Origin: Mactra quadrangularis
Lineage: Eukaryota > Mollusca > Bivalvia > Venerida > Mactridae
Length of the DNA stretch: 64,000 nt
Assembly: GCA_025267735.1 (NCBI GenBank)
Contig: CM046297.1
Location: forward strand, 28,856,011 to 28,920,010
Direction of reading: 5' to 3'
The notes below the pieces were generated by a model. The model saw nothing but the letters and a program-made list of their open reading frames with translations, was not told the origin of the DNA and did no database searches. Below are positions 46,901 through 59,504 of this stretch, piece by piece. Within the stretch, counting starts at the first letter, position 1; each line of letters begins with the position of its first letter. A program made the position numbers and the translations under genes.

Positions 46901-48860
46901 ACATATATATTCCCATGTTCTATGGGGCCGATGGTCTATTATCTTATAATAATAAATACTTGTGCATAAAATGTTTAATTAACAAACTCCTCATAGCGGT
47001 TACGTCACGCATTGCTATTATGATTTCTTATTAATTCAACAGTTTCAAGGGAAGTAACCGTTTCAGGATGTTTGCTGTAATATTAGTCACCAAATGTTAA
47101 TTCCCCTGCACCATGGCTGGGAACATAGATTGCTCAGTCGAAATATCGTCTGTAAATCATCTATGTTTTTAAACGTGTGAATATTCTTTATATTGTTATG
47201 GTGTAGTTTGAGTTTGTGAATATATATTTATTATATGTCGTGCTTACATGTATAAATATTGTATTTATTTTTTGATACTGTCAAGTTTTAAATAAAACAT
47301 ATTACAATACATTACTGTACATTGCTATGAACTGTATTTCGGCGCGGCTACATGCATGAGCAAACTTTTGTTTTGTTAGTTTTTGTTTGATTTAACGCCT
47401 TAGCAACACATTGTTTACGTCATATAACGACGGTCAGTCAGTCGAGTATACATTTACTATATGTTGCGCGGTACCTCTCCAACGCCAGTTTTATAATATT
47501 TTGTAAACACCCTGAAAACCTACAAACGATTTTCTTATTCAAAAAAGAACAACGACTTGTCACTGTAGCACGATGAAAAAGAATAGTTTGCCAGCTGGGT
47601 TTTTTTTGTACATACTGTGAAGTTCCGCAGTAAAAGTCATCAAAATACACGGTCTTAATATAGGAACCTTTCTCTTCTTTAAACGTCGATCAGTCAACCT
47701 ACTGGTCAGTAGTTGATCAGTCTACTGTTCCTGGAAGACTCTCTGGTTTTAGCTGTTAACCAACTACTAAGCGCGTACTTTCGTTAGTGACTGACAACTG
47801 CCCTACATATAGTAACATGATTAAAAATCATTGGTAGGAGGGAGAATGGCCATAGAAATAATTTCATGACCAAGATCTACGGAAGTATATCCCGCCCGGG
47901 AATCGAACCTGCGAATCCTCGATCAGTATACTTGTATGCTACCAACTGAGCTAGCCTGGCGATAACAAACTTTTGACTTATATTGCTAACCAATTCCATT
48001 TTATTTACCATACTTCCATATCCATTCTCTTCCAGGTTAGAGACATAGAAAAAACATATAGTGCCATTGGTTATTTGTGATAAAAAGGGGCGTAGCACGG
48101 GTTGAATAGTTCAACAACGAGCATCTATGCGTGTCTGTACCTTTAGATTTGGTAAAATCCATTTAGAGGGGGGATATCTATTGTTACTCTGAAATATTCT
48201 GCTACAGCTATATACATCGAGGGTTGCCCGCAAAACTGTAGTAAGTGAATTGCGTTAAAGAACGAGTTACTACAGTATTGCGGACAACCCTCAACATGTA
48301 TTGTTGGTTATGATACGAAACATATCAAGTCAATATATGACACAGTGGTTAGGTAAGTTGTTACGAAACACGAGGCTGTAGGTTCAAATCGTGCCATAAT
48401 ATTTTCTTTTTTATTATCAGTGGATACAAAAACAACATAAAGATCTCACAGAAGAATGTATTTATAGTTACTATAAATATTTCTTCTAAATATATCATAC
48501 AGAATTTAAAAGAACAGACACGCGTAAATGTTCTTTGACGAATTATAGTCCAATATCCAGATATTAGAGAGTTACATGTACGTTATTTGATAAACGATAC
48601 AGTGAATACAATGGAATGACTTCACGGTCATGGTTTAATATTTGTATACCACATTTGCTCAGCGTTCTTTTCTTATTGTTCTTATAAATTCAAAAGCACT
48701 ATTATACGAGTATATGAAATCTTTAGATCTAAATATTTTAACAAAGCTTCAGCATATTGAGTTTCAGTCATATGACCAAACCTAAGTCTGAGCCAAAACC
48801 ATTTTAAATGCGCATTATAAAGGTGTGCATAAACTAAAGTGGACATATTTTCTTTTATTC
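46900..48860. repeat. Segmental duplication block E, copy 5-6 interval
   Basis: Homologous to 22980-24440. At about 47435-47680 it contains a second short copy of block-D sequence (TATATGTTGCGCGGTACCTC onward), inserted in the S1 SINE region. The SINE remainder is at 47681-47960 (minus; reverse-complement head GCCAGGCTAGCTCAGTTGG). No gene is seen. Confidence 0.65.
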
Positions 48861-48872
48861 ACAACAGAGAAG
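48765..48872 (+). other. Candidate 5' untranslated exon of copy 6, donor at 48873
   Basis: A diverged member of the block (TTGAGTTTCAGTCATATGAC near 48758) that nonetheless keeps CAGAGAAG|GTATGTG. It would splice to the acceptor at 52273, an intron of about 3.4 kb. Confidence 0.38.
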
Positions 48873-48974
48873 GTATGTGTCTATTTATGTCAACATAGGT
48901 GATTATTTTATTTAATGTCTTATGTTTTCTATATTTTGTTCATCAAAGAAGCTCATGTTTTATGTACTAGTTAT

Positions 48975-49216
48975 AGCGCGCCGGGATTCGGATACTCGTG
49001 CCCGAGGGGGTGCGGGTTCGAATCCCACCCGGGGAGGTTATACCCTTCCATGAAAATTTGACAATAATGTCGATTTTCCTCCATTGATTAGATAATATGG
49101 AGAAGTTTCCGGCCTTGTGGAAGGGTAGGTGAATACTGGTTATAGACAATGGTCCAGGAAAGATAGGTCTGGACGCCGTAAAATGAACTATATTGTGTTG
49201 ACACGGCGTTAAACCC
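48975..49216 (+). mobile_element. tRNA-derived SINE (family S2), 5'-truncated
   Basis: It begins AGCGCGCCGGGATTCGG, inside the tRNA head just past the A-box start, and has a perfect B-box GCGGGTTCGAATCCCACC. The body and GACACGGCGTTAAACCC end match the full-length S2 element at 31733-32030, on the opposite strand. Confidence 0.85.
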
Positions 49217-49329
49217 ATTGAAAAATCATAAATTAATCATATAATCACTGTCGTTGTCAGATTGTTGCACGCTTTGTTTCAGATAATTTGATATCGACTC
49301 CCTATAACATTTTAAAAAATCTGAAATAA

Positions 49330-52273
49330 TGTTAAGTTTCATTAATACATATACATACACAAATGAACATAGTGAAGCTGTAGGCCAAGGTGGATTGGTA
49401 GATAATGGTAACGACAAAAGACCAGGAAAACTGAAAGATGGGTCAAATACCTCATTTGACGGTTAAATTCGTTATTATAAAACAAATGTAAAACTGTAAC
49501 TTAATGGATAATGCAAAAGAGTCCATTCAATATTACTTTTGACCTAGACAAAATTGCAATAGAAAATATTTTAACCTGTGCGGAAGATAATTAATACGTT
49601 TAGACAGACAAAAAGTGGTATTCAAAATAACGAGGGGAAAGAAATGAAAAATGGATTTGAATTATGCATTTTGTACTCATATTGAAAGGCGCTAAAATGC
49701 ATTCTTTATTTTGTCTCAGTCGCAGTGAATATAGTTATGGGGTCACAAAAAGTAATGCTTGTCGCTATTTTTTTTTTAAATCTTGAGTTAACCTTCCTAT
49801 GTAAATTTTTACATTAACATTTTTTTTGTGTATGGAAGTAAATTAATTGAAAAGAGCTTTTATGGTGACGACCTTGAAATCTTATCACGACGGAAGCGCA
49901 TTAGGACCAAACATGATCATGTTTAGTGTAAATTTTCGTTGATTTCGTTTCACAATATTTTTGTTGTAGTGCTGAGTACGAAGATTCAATCCTCACTAAA
50001 TTCATGTTACAACCAAGTAAAGCTTTATTTATTTGACATTTATTTTGAATTCGGCAGCATGAGAATAGCATTACGTTATGTAATTAACCTAAGTCATGTG
50101 GAGAATATTACGTACAAAATAGGAGTTCACTCCCCCTCGTAAAGAGTAAAAATTTGTGATTGGGTTTGTTCCCTTTACACCAGATTTTAGAGTTTAAAAT
50201 TAATAGATAAATCGATAGTGTGCAGTGTTATAATCCGATAGAAAATCGATATAATAAAGATGATGTCTAAAATATATAGGACACCCATGGTGTCACACTA
50301 ACTGATAAGATCGGACAATAGTTTTAGTATATGTGATTGAGCAAAATATTTACATGATAATTTTTGAGAGAAAAAACTAGAAGCCAATGTTATACTATGA
50401 TACATGTAGTAGTGTCGTTGACATGGGGTGCTAATACTTTCAAAATACTGAAATATATGCATTTGTATTCAGATTTCTTATTTCAATTACATAGCTAGAT
50501 CAATCTCAAAATACTGAAATCATTATTAATACTGAAAGCTTTCATCAATGCGTTGAAGTTTGTGCTCTAATAATAAAACATGTATATTTCTGCAGTAAAT
50601 TGTACCAGGGATTTTGTTTGATGCTATGTAAATCTCTGGCTTCACCAAACATAAAATATCTTTAAGTTAATTGAACGTAATTGATGCAAATCCATCATAG
50701 GATTATTTGGCTTTGTAAAATCAGTAATGAAATTTACAATTTCGGGAATTATTTTGGTATTTTCATCCCAATACCTAACATTTTGTTCATTTCATGATAA
50801 ATTCATAGTAATGATATTTGAATCCTTGTTCACATTACATGTAGACACTAAAAGTTGTAACCAATCAAGATTTTTGAAAATTGAATACGATAATTTGATT
50901 CCAGAATATCGCAGTCTTTGATATAATTTTAGTACTTTTATCCTAAAACTGAACTATTCTGGGTTTTTTTATTTATTATTGTTATTCTAAAATATATAAA
51001 AATGTGCACGAAAAGAAGATTCCAGATCATTGATTTCTTAGTTATTTTTGACGCAAATATCCCAGTAATATTCTTTTTTCAAAAATGGTCTGTTTAAATG
51101 TTGTATTTATGATAAATAATTTGAATAATAAGTTGTATTTTACAATTGTTTTCATAGAATATGGTCATAGATAGTTGTACAGGACAGTTATTCCATAATC
51201 CACATTTTTGTTCATTTTCAATGGTTTTACCAAATAATGAACTTTCCCATTGAATTGTTTAGTGCATTTCTTGAATACTCATATGACTATTTACTTTCAC
51301 ATTGTTCAAAAATAAACTCTGTTTGAGTTTTGTCAAGGTAAGCCTATTTTTAGCTAAATTAATTTTGTTTGAACCCGGAACAATGCTGGTCAGCCATGCT
51401 CGTAAATGACAGATAATAAACCTAAACCATAGACATATTACAAGTATTTCAAGATTTAGAATCTCATATAGTTCTCGTTTGTTTAAGACCATATCGATAT
51501 CTTGTAAAATATGTATTCAATCTTATTCACACAATTGATCATAACATACATTTCATATTGCTCAACAAAAACTTGACTATTTAGATAGTTACATAAATTG
51601 CACAACGCTTTTAAATTGTATAAGCAGTAAATTTACAATAGACTGTCTACTCTTTATTAAAGCCTTTAAGGTTTTTGGAAACAAATCTCTAAAGCTCTTA
51701 TCATTTGTTTGAGCAAAACTTAGTACAAAATTGCACTCGCCTCTTGATCAATCTGTAAATGTAAACATATCCCTGTATTGTCATTTGTATACATACGTTG
51801 TTGGAGCTCTAGATCTTTGATTTTAAAACCCGAAAATTCAATGCTTTCAGCGCTTTAATTTATATTTCAACTTTTTGACCCAAAAAAGGATTTCCCCCTC
51901 TTAATTATGAGTGCAACTTGTTTGAACACTACTATGACTATGAACTTTCAGATTGAATAAATTAATTATGTTGCAATTTTGTCGAGGTTAGCTTATTTGT
52001 TCGCTAGATTAAATGGATAAAAGAAAAGTTTTACTATAAGCAGCAATCTTAAAATCACAAACGAACAATTTTGAGTCATTTTTGCCAAGTAGTTTTATTT
52101 TGAAGTATACGATATTTTTATCAGTATTATAAATCTAAATCCTAATTTCAACAATCTTTATTTCAAACCATTTGACTCAATAAAAAATGTTTCTTTCAAG
52201 ATCCGAATAAAAAATCATTTAAAAAACTACGATTATCTTCCAGAGTCAGCCCATTCCTTTATTTATATTATAG
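49330..52273 (+). other. Intron-like DNA upstream of copy 6
   Basis: Starts with the duplicated intron block (49330-50100), passes through mostly unique AT-rich DNA (50100-51050, no gene seen) and ends with the copy-1/copy-2 type pre-acceptor block (51080-52273). The acceptor TTATAG is at 52268-52273. Confidence 0.55.
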
Positions 52274-52287
52274 AAATAATCTACAGA

Positions 52288-53388
52288 ATGGCTACACGTA
52301 AACCTGACAAATCAGAAACTAATGCTGATGCATCACCGGACCAATCAAACACATTAACATCCAAATTTACTGCTGCTGACAGGAAACAAGCTGTACCAAG
52401 TTCTACATGGTCAGTTTACAATAGTTCTGCCGAGGCTTCAGTCCGTCTATCAGACAGATCTGCTGCTGAACAACATACACCGCTAGATTCATCTACATCA
52501 CCACCAACAACTAGTTTAGCTTTATCAAGTATACAACAGGGTTCTGATTTTGATGATACTCCATTCCAAGATGAATTTCGGTTCCAAAAAGACATACACG
52601 TGAAGTTTACAACTGATGACAGTGATTGTTATATAGTAGCAATGACTTTACTATCAGAAAATGAACTTGCTCTATGTGATGAATTCAACAATTCAGTAAA
52701 GATATTAAATATTGATGATGATGTTATATGTAGTAATATCACATTTGGTTCTAGACCAGTAGATATAACATCATTGCCGGGAGAAAAAGTGGCTGTCATT
52801 TTTTATGATGATCAAGCAATGAGAATTCTATCAAAGTCTGATGGTTCCTTGAAAGAAGTCAAATTGATAAGATTGACTAGTCAACCTATATCTGTTGAAT
52901 GCGTAAAGGATCAAATATTTGTTTCTTTCCATGGGCCCTTGAAATTTATCATTTTAAGTTTGTCAGGTGGTATTAAAAGAACTATAACTCCAGATTCCAA
53001 AGGTTTAGAATATATACAACTTCCTAAATTCATTGCTGTCAATATTACGGAGACTTCAAGTATTATCTATATATCTGATATGAAAAGTAACACAATCACT
53101 GCTATAGACCTAAATGGTACAATGTTAGCAATGTATGAAGATGAAGGTCTAGTAAAACCATGTGATATAACTATTACCCCATTTGGCTCTATATATGTAT
53201 GTAACAGTAATAAAGAATGCATATATAAAATGTCTAAAGATCTTACTGAAGGTGAAGTTATACTTGATGAACGAGATGGGTTACTCAATCCATTATCAAT
53301 GTGTTTCTGTCCTGATAGAAAGTCTCTTTATATCAGTAGTAGACAAATATCACAGTCGAACTTCATAAAACAATTTAAGTACAACTAA
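52288..53388 (+). CDS. NHL-type beta-propeller protein, copy 6
   Basis: Intact, 366 residues, and the most divergent of the six. The Ser/Thr-rich N-terminus keeps FTAADRKQA but changes SNIVTSK to SNTLTSK. All six blades are present. It carries distinctive loop residues: CDEFNNS in blade 1, GSRPVD before blade 2, SFHGPLK in blade 3, SDMKSNT in blade 4, KPCD before blade 5, SNKECI in blade 5 and LLNPLSMCF where all others have a Cys before AMCF. No signal peptide, RING or enzymatic motif is seen. The start follows the acceptor at 52273. The ATTAAA motif of the other copies is changed here (AATCAAAA). Confidence 0.9.
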   Translation: MATRKPDKSETNADASPDQSNTLTSKFTAADRKQAVPSSTWSVYNSSAEASVRLSDRSAAEQHTPLDSSTSPPTTSLALSSIQQGSDFDDTPFQDEFRFQKDIHVKFTTDDSDCYIVAMTLLSENELALCDEFNNSVKILNIDDDVICSNITFGSRPVDITSLPGEKVAVIFYDDQAMRILSKSDGSLKEVKLIRLTSQPISVECVKDQIFVSFHGPLKFIILSLSGGIKRTITPDSKGLEYIQLPKFIAVNITETSSIIYISDMKSNTITAIDLNGTMLAMYEDEGLVKPCDITITPFGSIYVCNSNKECIYKMSKDLTEGEVILDERDGLLNPLSMCFCPDRKSLYISSRQISQSNFIKQFKYN

Positions 53389-53660
53389 CTACAAAATGCA
53401 TTAATCACAACAAGGTGTGCATATGATAAACACCCCGTATAAATCATTGTTGTATATAGATCATTTCATTTAATATTCAAGATAGTAAGAAAAACGTATA
53501 ATTACGTACATTTGAATATTAATTGTTTAATCAAAACTATGTTGATCCCCAGGAAGTAATATCGACCCTTTTGGTTGAAAGTGCATCTTTTTGAACATCT
53601 TTCCTTCGAAGATTAATTCATTTTCTATAGCGTCCATACATTGCATTTACTTACTAAACT

Positions 53661-54148
53661 GAACGAAAGAAAAGTAATAAACAAATTTATACAAATATAA
53701 CTAAGTAATTGATTAAAAAAATGATAACAACATGTTTGCAAAAAGGACATATTGGCTTATGACCTCAACATTTTTCACCAATACTTAATGATTGAACAAA
53801 ACAATCATTTGACGTATTATCCTTTTAAACCAAATATAAACACTTTTGCAATAAAAATAGTCTTGGGGCAATCAGATATTGTGTTTACCATATAAACTGT
53901 CTGTGAACGAAAGAAAAGTATTAAACAAATTTATACAAATATAACTAAATAATTGATTAAAAAAATGATAACAACATGTTTGCAAAAAGGACATATTGGC
54001 TTATGGTCTCAACATTTATCACCAACACTTAATGATTGAACAAAACAATCATTTGATGCATTATCCTTTTAAACCAGATATTAACACTTTTGCAATGAAA
54101 ATAGTCTTGGGGCAAACAGATCTTGTGTTTACCATATAAACTTAAAAA
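53661..54148. repeat. 244-bp tandem duplication in 3' flank of copy 6
   Basis: Two units, 53661-53904 and 53905-54148, begin GAACGAAAGAAAAGTA and include GTTTGCAAAAAGGACATATT. They are highly similar with scattered differences. Other gene flanks have one unit. Confidence 0.85.
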
Positions 54149-56054
54149 ATGCCAGACTTATTTCAAATTAAAAAAAATGTTTTTGTTCAAAAAAAATAAA
54201 AATGGCGTACAATGAATGATGAATATTGACACTTTTGTACAAAAGAGGTGATCGTTTAGATTTTCTTTACCACCTGACAATACTATAATTATTTTTTATA
54301 CCTTTTTCCTTTATTTCATATTGTTTAATGTCATTCAACTGTCAGATGGCGGAAACATAAAACTCGCTGATTGAAGCTTTCCCTATAGCTCCTCTTTATT
54401 CATGATCGATAAAATCATACTAAAATTAATGTATGCCGCCACTGCAATTGAATGAAATGGCTTGTGTTGAAACATTTATTATATAGTATGCTTTGTTTGT
54501 TTATTTTGTATCAAAGCTGTTATCATGATTAATCCCAGTCAATGCAACCATTATTGTATGTTCCACTTGACTATTATACAGTATTGTTATCTTGTTTGTA
54601 AACTAGTTATCTCTATTTAAAGATGTTAAATTACCTTTTAGATTATATTTATTGGTATAACTTGCATATTAACATAGTATTGTTAGACTATGTATTTATT
54701 ATATTTTGGGCTACTATATGGATCTTATCATTTTATTGAACGATCGATGGACGTATGTTTTGATAGCATTTGGCGCTCAAGATTGGAAATACATTCTAAC
54801 TTCGTAATATCTTAACTTATACTAACTATTTTGTTAGATAACTTAGCTTATAAACAGCTGTTTTAAGTCTTTTAAATTTAAAAACATTTTGCACGGAATA
54901 TTCAGACATGATAAACTTATTTAACTCAGTTTTGTGATCAGATTTGTTTTGTATTAGTTTTAAATTTTACTTTGACTTATTGTATTGAATTAGTTTTGTT
55001 TTAATTGAAAGCAGAATAATTGTATTCAAATTATATTTTAGTTGTCTGATAATTAAAACTCTTTAAACAGACTAAGTGTTTATTATTTCGTTTTTATTCA
55101 GAGAACTTATATTTGCTTGTTTTGTTTTTTAAATATAAAAAGCCAAGTATTGCACAGCACTAACTTTAAACATTGTGGCTAGCTTGATAAGCACAATACT
55201 CGCTTAGGTCATCGTGTAATAAAAGTGGTATAAAGTCCAAATTCAAAATCAAATCTCTAAAGAATATGTTGGGTTAGACAAAATGAAAAGAGTTCGGTCA
55301 TGAATCTTATCACGATATGGTTTACAACTACAGAGAGACACGTTGTTCTCTCTTCGTGACAGGGAAGGCAATTTATGCAATTACTACTCAAGAATAATGA
55401 TTCCATCAGAGTTAAGACCCCAGGAATGACTGGACCAAATCCAGCATTATATGGAAGGTCATTATATAAATATCACACACTACAGAAGATGAGGTACATG
55501 TACTTATACTACATTGAATCTGATAGATAAGTAGTATCCTTTGTTTACATATAATTATAAAGTGTGCAAGTTGAACCGGGTTTTATATATAATATACCGT
55601 AAAAGTCCCCGGATCCACAGATAAGTACATGACAAAGAAATAAATGATAGTGACTAAACATGGAGCTATTTTTATATTTTACTTAATGACAAACGAGTTT
55701 TGCCTGTATCGACGGTAAACTGTAATGAAAAATGGGCCAGTAACCATAACTCTCGTATGGCCTACAATACTAGCAGTCGAGTAATCTCCCTTTTGGGTGC
55801 TACAAAAGTCACGTTTTAATACAACGTAACAATGACAACACCAATGATACGGCTTTAAGAAGACATATTAAAATTCAGCATCGACCCAGGGTTTTTTTTA
55901 AACTGTAAGTATTATCATGTTTTTTCCGATTAATACCTATTCGAGACTTAGCCGAAAAAGGGTATGCTATACGTTGCGCGATACCTCTCCAATGCAAGTT
56001 GTAATGTATTTTGTAAACACCCTGATAACCCAACAAACGATAATCTTATTCAAA
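54149..56054. repeat. Remaining 3' flank and block D of copy 6
   Basis: Homologous to 27680-28930 and then to 22000-22460. It includes the empty site for the 376-bp MITE near 54750. It breaks off at about 56054, where a 3.0-kb insertion begins, and resumes at 59071. No gene is seen. Confidence 0.7.
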
Positions 56055-56166
56055 TAAATGTTTTATGAAGGCACCGTACAAAGGAAAAAAATGCCTAAAT
56101 TTTTCTTCTATTGCCGGATAACAAAGCCAAAACTATGGAAATTAGTCGCATTATAACGATAATTTA

Positions 56167-57484
56167 TTAAGGTGGGTCGGTACCTTACTCGGAGGGAAAA
56201 ACGAAAAAAATATTATGTTCACCGATTATGATAAAAGTTAGCAAGCAGATACCTTCATGCTTCTTGTTTGTTTTCTTGATAACCTTAGCGACGTTGTCGT
56301 TTTTTTCCACGACGTCACGGACGTCACAATGTTTCGCGCTAAAAACAGGCATGCAAGTACATTAAACCCACATATTTAAAGTATTGAATGTCCGAGGTCA
56401 ATGATTATTATACCAAAATGTTTCTGAAATGTCGTTGCTTACAAATATTTTGTTCCGATTATCTAAATATCACGTCAGTCGTAAAGATCGTACATTTCAT
56501 CACTGAATTTAGGGTTTTCACGTCTAAAGCATATCACCAATTGCCGAGTTATAACGTTTATTTTCAAATTAATGCAGAACGGTGGTCAAATTCTTATCGC
56601 GATTTTTGAAAACTACACACTTTTTGTGTCATTTTAATGAAATAAAAAGGAAAGTGAACGTTCTCAGTTTTTCACAATATTGCTTTCAAAGTAAAATTAC
56701 CTTCAAAACAACGACGTTAATATAACGTAACGCTGACGTTGTGATTTTGAGTTATGTATGTAATTTTCTTGTAAATTTAATTTTGTAGTTTCTTTCCAGT
56801 TCTTAATTAATTTCTTGTGACACTCAGCATCTGAAATGTTCAAAATTAATTTAACATAAGTCAATTAAAGTCCGCTTCTACTTATTTTTGCAACAAATGC
56901 TTTAATCACAACGTCAGCGTTACGTTATATTAACGTCGTTGTTTTGAAGGTAATTTTACTTTGAAAGCAATATTGTGAAAAACTGAGAACGTTCACTTTC
57001 CTTTTTTATTTCATTAAAATGACACAAAAAGTGTGTAGTTTTCAAAAATCGCGATAAGAATTTGACCACCGTTCTGCATTAATTTGAAAATAAACGTTAT
57101 AACTCGGCAATTGGTGAAACCTTTTAGACGTGAAAACCCTAAATTCAGTGATGAAATGTACGATCTTTACGACTGACGTGATATTTAGATAATCGGAACA
57201 AAATATTTGTAAGCAACGACATTTCAGAAACATTTTGGTATAATAATCATTGACCTCGGACATTCAATACTTTAAATATGTGGATTTAATGTACTTGCAT
57301 GCCTGTTTTTAGCGCGAAACATTGTGACGTCCATGACGTCGTGAAAAAAACGACAACGTCGCTAAGGTTACCAGAAAAACAAACAAGAAGCATGAAGGTT
57401 TCTGCCTGCCAACTTTTATCATAATCGGTGAACATAATATTTTTTTCGTTTTTCCCTCCGAGTAAGGTACCGACCCACCTTAAA
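56167..57484. mobile_element. 1.3-kb foldback element with ~577-bp inverted arms
   Basis: The left arm 56171-56746 and right arm 56904-57480 are almost perfect reverse complements; only a few differences were found (for example near 56315 and 56530). The spacer is about 157 bp. Ends read GGTGGGTCGGTACC and are flanked on both sides by TTAA, consistent with a TTAA-target transposon group such as piggyBac or Kolobok. The arms contain the same 73-codon open frame on opposite strands, a consequence of the symmetry; it has no transposase features. Confidence 0.88.
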
Positions 57485-59070
57485 TAAATATGAGTTATTT
57501 GCCCTATAATGTGGCAAATTCACTGCACAATACAGAAAAAACAACAACAGTTTAATGAAACTGAAAACCGGGCCGAAATCTGTTATAGGGCCAATAACAC
57601 TTATTGGCCCTAGGGCCAATAACAAATTTCTGTGCTCTGATTGGTTGAAAAACAGGACCAATATCAAAATTTGCGTTAATGAAGAAATTCTAAATCAAAA
57701 TGGCCGCTCTTTTTCTCGATGAAATTCACTTTTTATCAATTTAGCGGTCTAATCACGTCGCGGGGCCTCAATAATAAGAATGAATAGGGATATTTTTCGA
57801 AAGGGAAATAACCGATACTACTTTTCGATAGATGACATCAACTAAGAATGACGAATTCACCCCGTGAATTATTGCATCATCTTGAACACAGAGTCTTGTT
57901 GACAACGGAAGTTAGATAAATTATAAATCTGTAATGCTGGACTGAATCAATCCATGTATAAGGTATCTGTTCTATCATTTGTGTCGTATTCATTGTAGAT
58001 ATTTGCCGTAAATGCGAATTTCAAAGAAATAAATTACAACTGAGATATCGTCATAACGCATCGTCTGTTGACATTTTCTTTTCATAAAATCAAATCTTTC
58101 ACTATCAAAACGCAGCTTTATTGCTACCTATAAGTTATTTTGCAAAAACAAAAACTACAAGGATGCCCTTGCTTCAAAATGGAAGCAAAAGGCAAGAGGA
58201 GTACAGTGAATGATGTTCCGAAAATTTGAGTCACGACATTCGTACCCTTACCAATTCGTACTTCGGCACCAGTCAGAAAAAACCTGCATCAAGACCGTCC
58301 GATGTAAAACTGTTTTATCATTCATTTAAAGTATGCTGCATGGAACTTTGTAATATATGGGTTTTTTAGTTAATTTCTATCAAATATTAAAATCTACCCC
58401 TGTTGTATATTTCAGGTGATGCTAAGAAGTCATGAATTATGACAACTTATGTGGCAGTTGCAAGCCTATAGTACCAGAAACATTTTACCATTTAAGTTAT
58501 TATATTTGATGTAATGTACATGTACTGAGTAATTTTTATGCTGCAGATTATATTTCCAATAAAAATAAATCAAAGGATCATACAACATTGTTTCATTCAC
58601 TTTTCATTATTGTTATGAGGTGTATAATTTTACACACAAGACAATGAAGTATGCAAAAATACTCATATGAATGAGGTTTCAACTGAAAAAAATGCATTAA
58701 GAAGGAATTTTTATGCTTCATATTATGTAGGGGAGACATTAAATTATAGCTAAAACAATGGTAGTGTAAAACTTACCTAAATGACTAGTTCCACTTGCTT
58801 ACAGTAAATGCTTTAGTAAAACGCCGCCTAGGTCCGTGAGTAGTTATTTAATAAAATTGTCATTAAATAAGTGATTTGGCCTCGGGCCAATACAACCACC
58901 CTTGGAAAAATAACAGGGCCTATATTAAATCACATGTTTAATAAAATATAATATCAACCGGAAATATTCGAATCAAATTTTGCAATAATTAAATTGGCTC
59001 GATTTTGTTCATATGAGCCATTGCTGAATGCTGAAACTACTGTAATTACTCTGAGCGGCTAACACCGCCA
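57485..59070. other. Unique insertion sequence with GGCCAATAA repeats
   Basis: Part of the 3.0-kb interval absent from other block-D copies. It contains a perfect 22-bp palindrome at 57601-57622 (half-site TTATTGGCCCT), a further GGGCCAATAAC at about 57590 and the related CTCGGGCCAATAC near 58880. GTAAGT in reverse complement near 58775 is a good donor, but no gene model could be built. A short ATG frame near 58180 (MEAKGKRSTVNDVPK) ends early. Confidence 0.4.
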
Positions 59071-59417
59071 AAACGGACAACGAATTGTCACTGTAGCACG
59101 GTGAAATGAATAGTTTGGCAGCTGTTTTTGTACATACTGTGAAGTTCCGCAATAAGAGCCATCAAGATACATGGTCTTAATATAGGAACCTTTCTTTTTT
59201 ATTAAAAATTGGGGACTTAAAATCAATTAAAAATCGCGCGATTTCGCATTTGGAAAGGTAGTCTTTATATGAGACCTAATATAAAAACTTGTTCAACTCT
59301 TTCAGGCTCACAACGTAGAACAGTCCCTTTAAAATAATTTCAGATGCAGTCTCCGTAAACATTTACTTAACGAAATTTTTTAGTAACCCGATTTCCATTT
59401 TGTATATTTGTTTTCAA
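59071..59417. repeat. Block D resumed
   Basis: Matches 22460-22790 and 46490-46800 (TGTAGCACG, CATACTGTGAAGTTCCGCA). It stops at about 59417 in TTTTCAA; the same alignment continues at about 63911. Confidence 0.75.
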
Positions 59418-59504
59418 AATTATATACTTTTTATTGCGATATTTAAGGCCACCGGCCCATTACATAATTATTACAGTACATACATACAAATGCAAATCAG
59501 TGTG

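Noticed and set aside
56388..57263. Two identical 73-residue frames on opposite strands
   Set aside because: They are mirror images caused by the foldback arms; there is no domain and no splice or start context.
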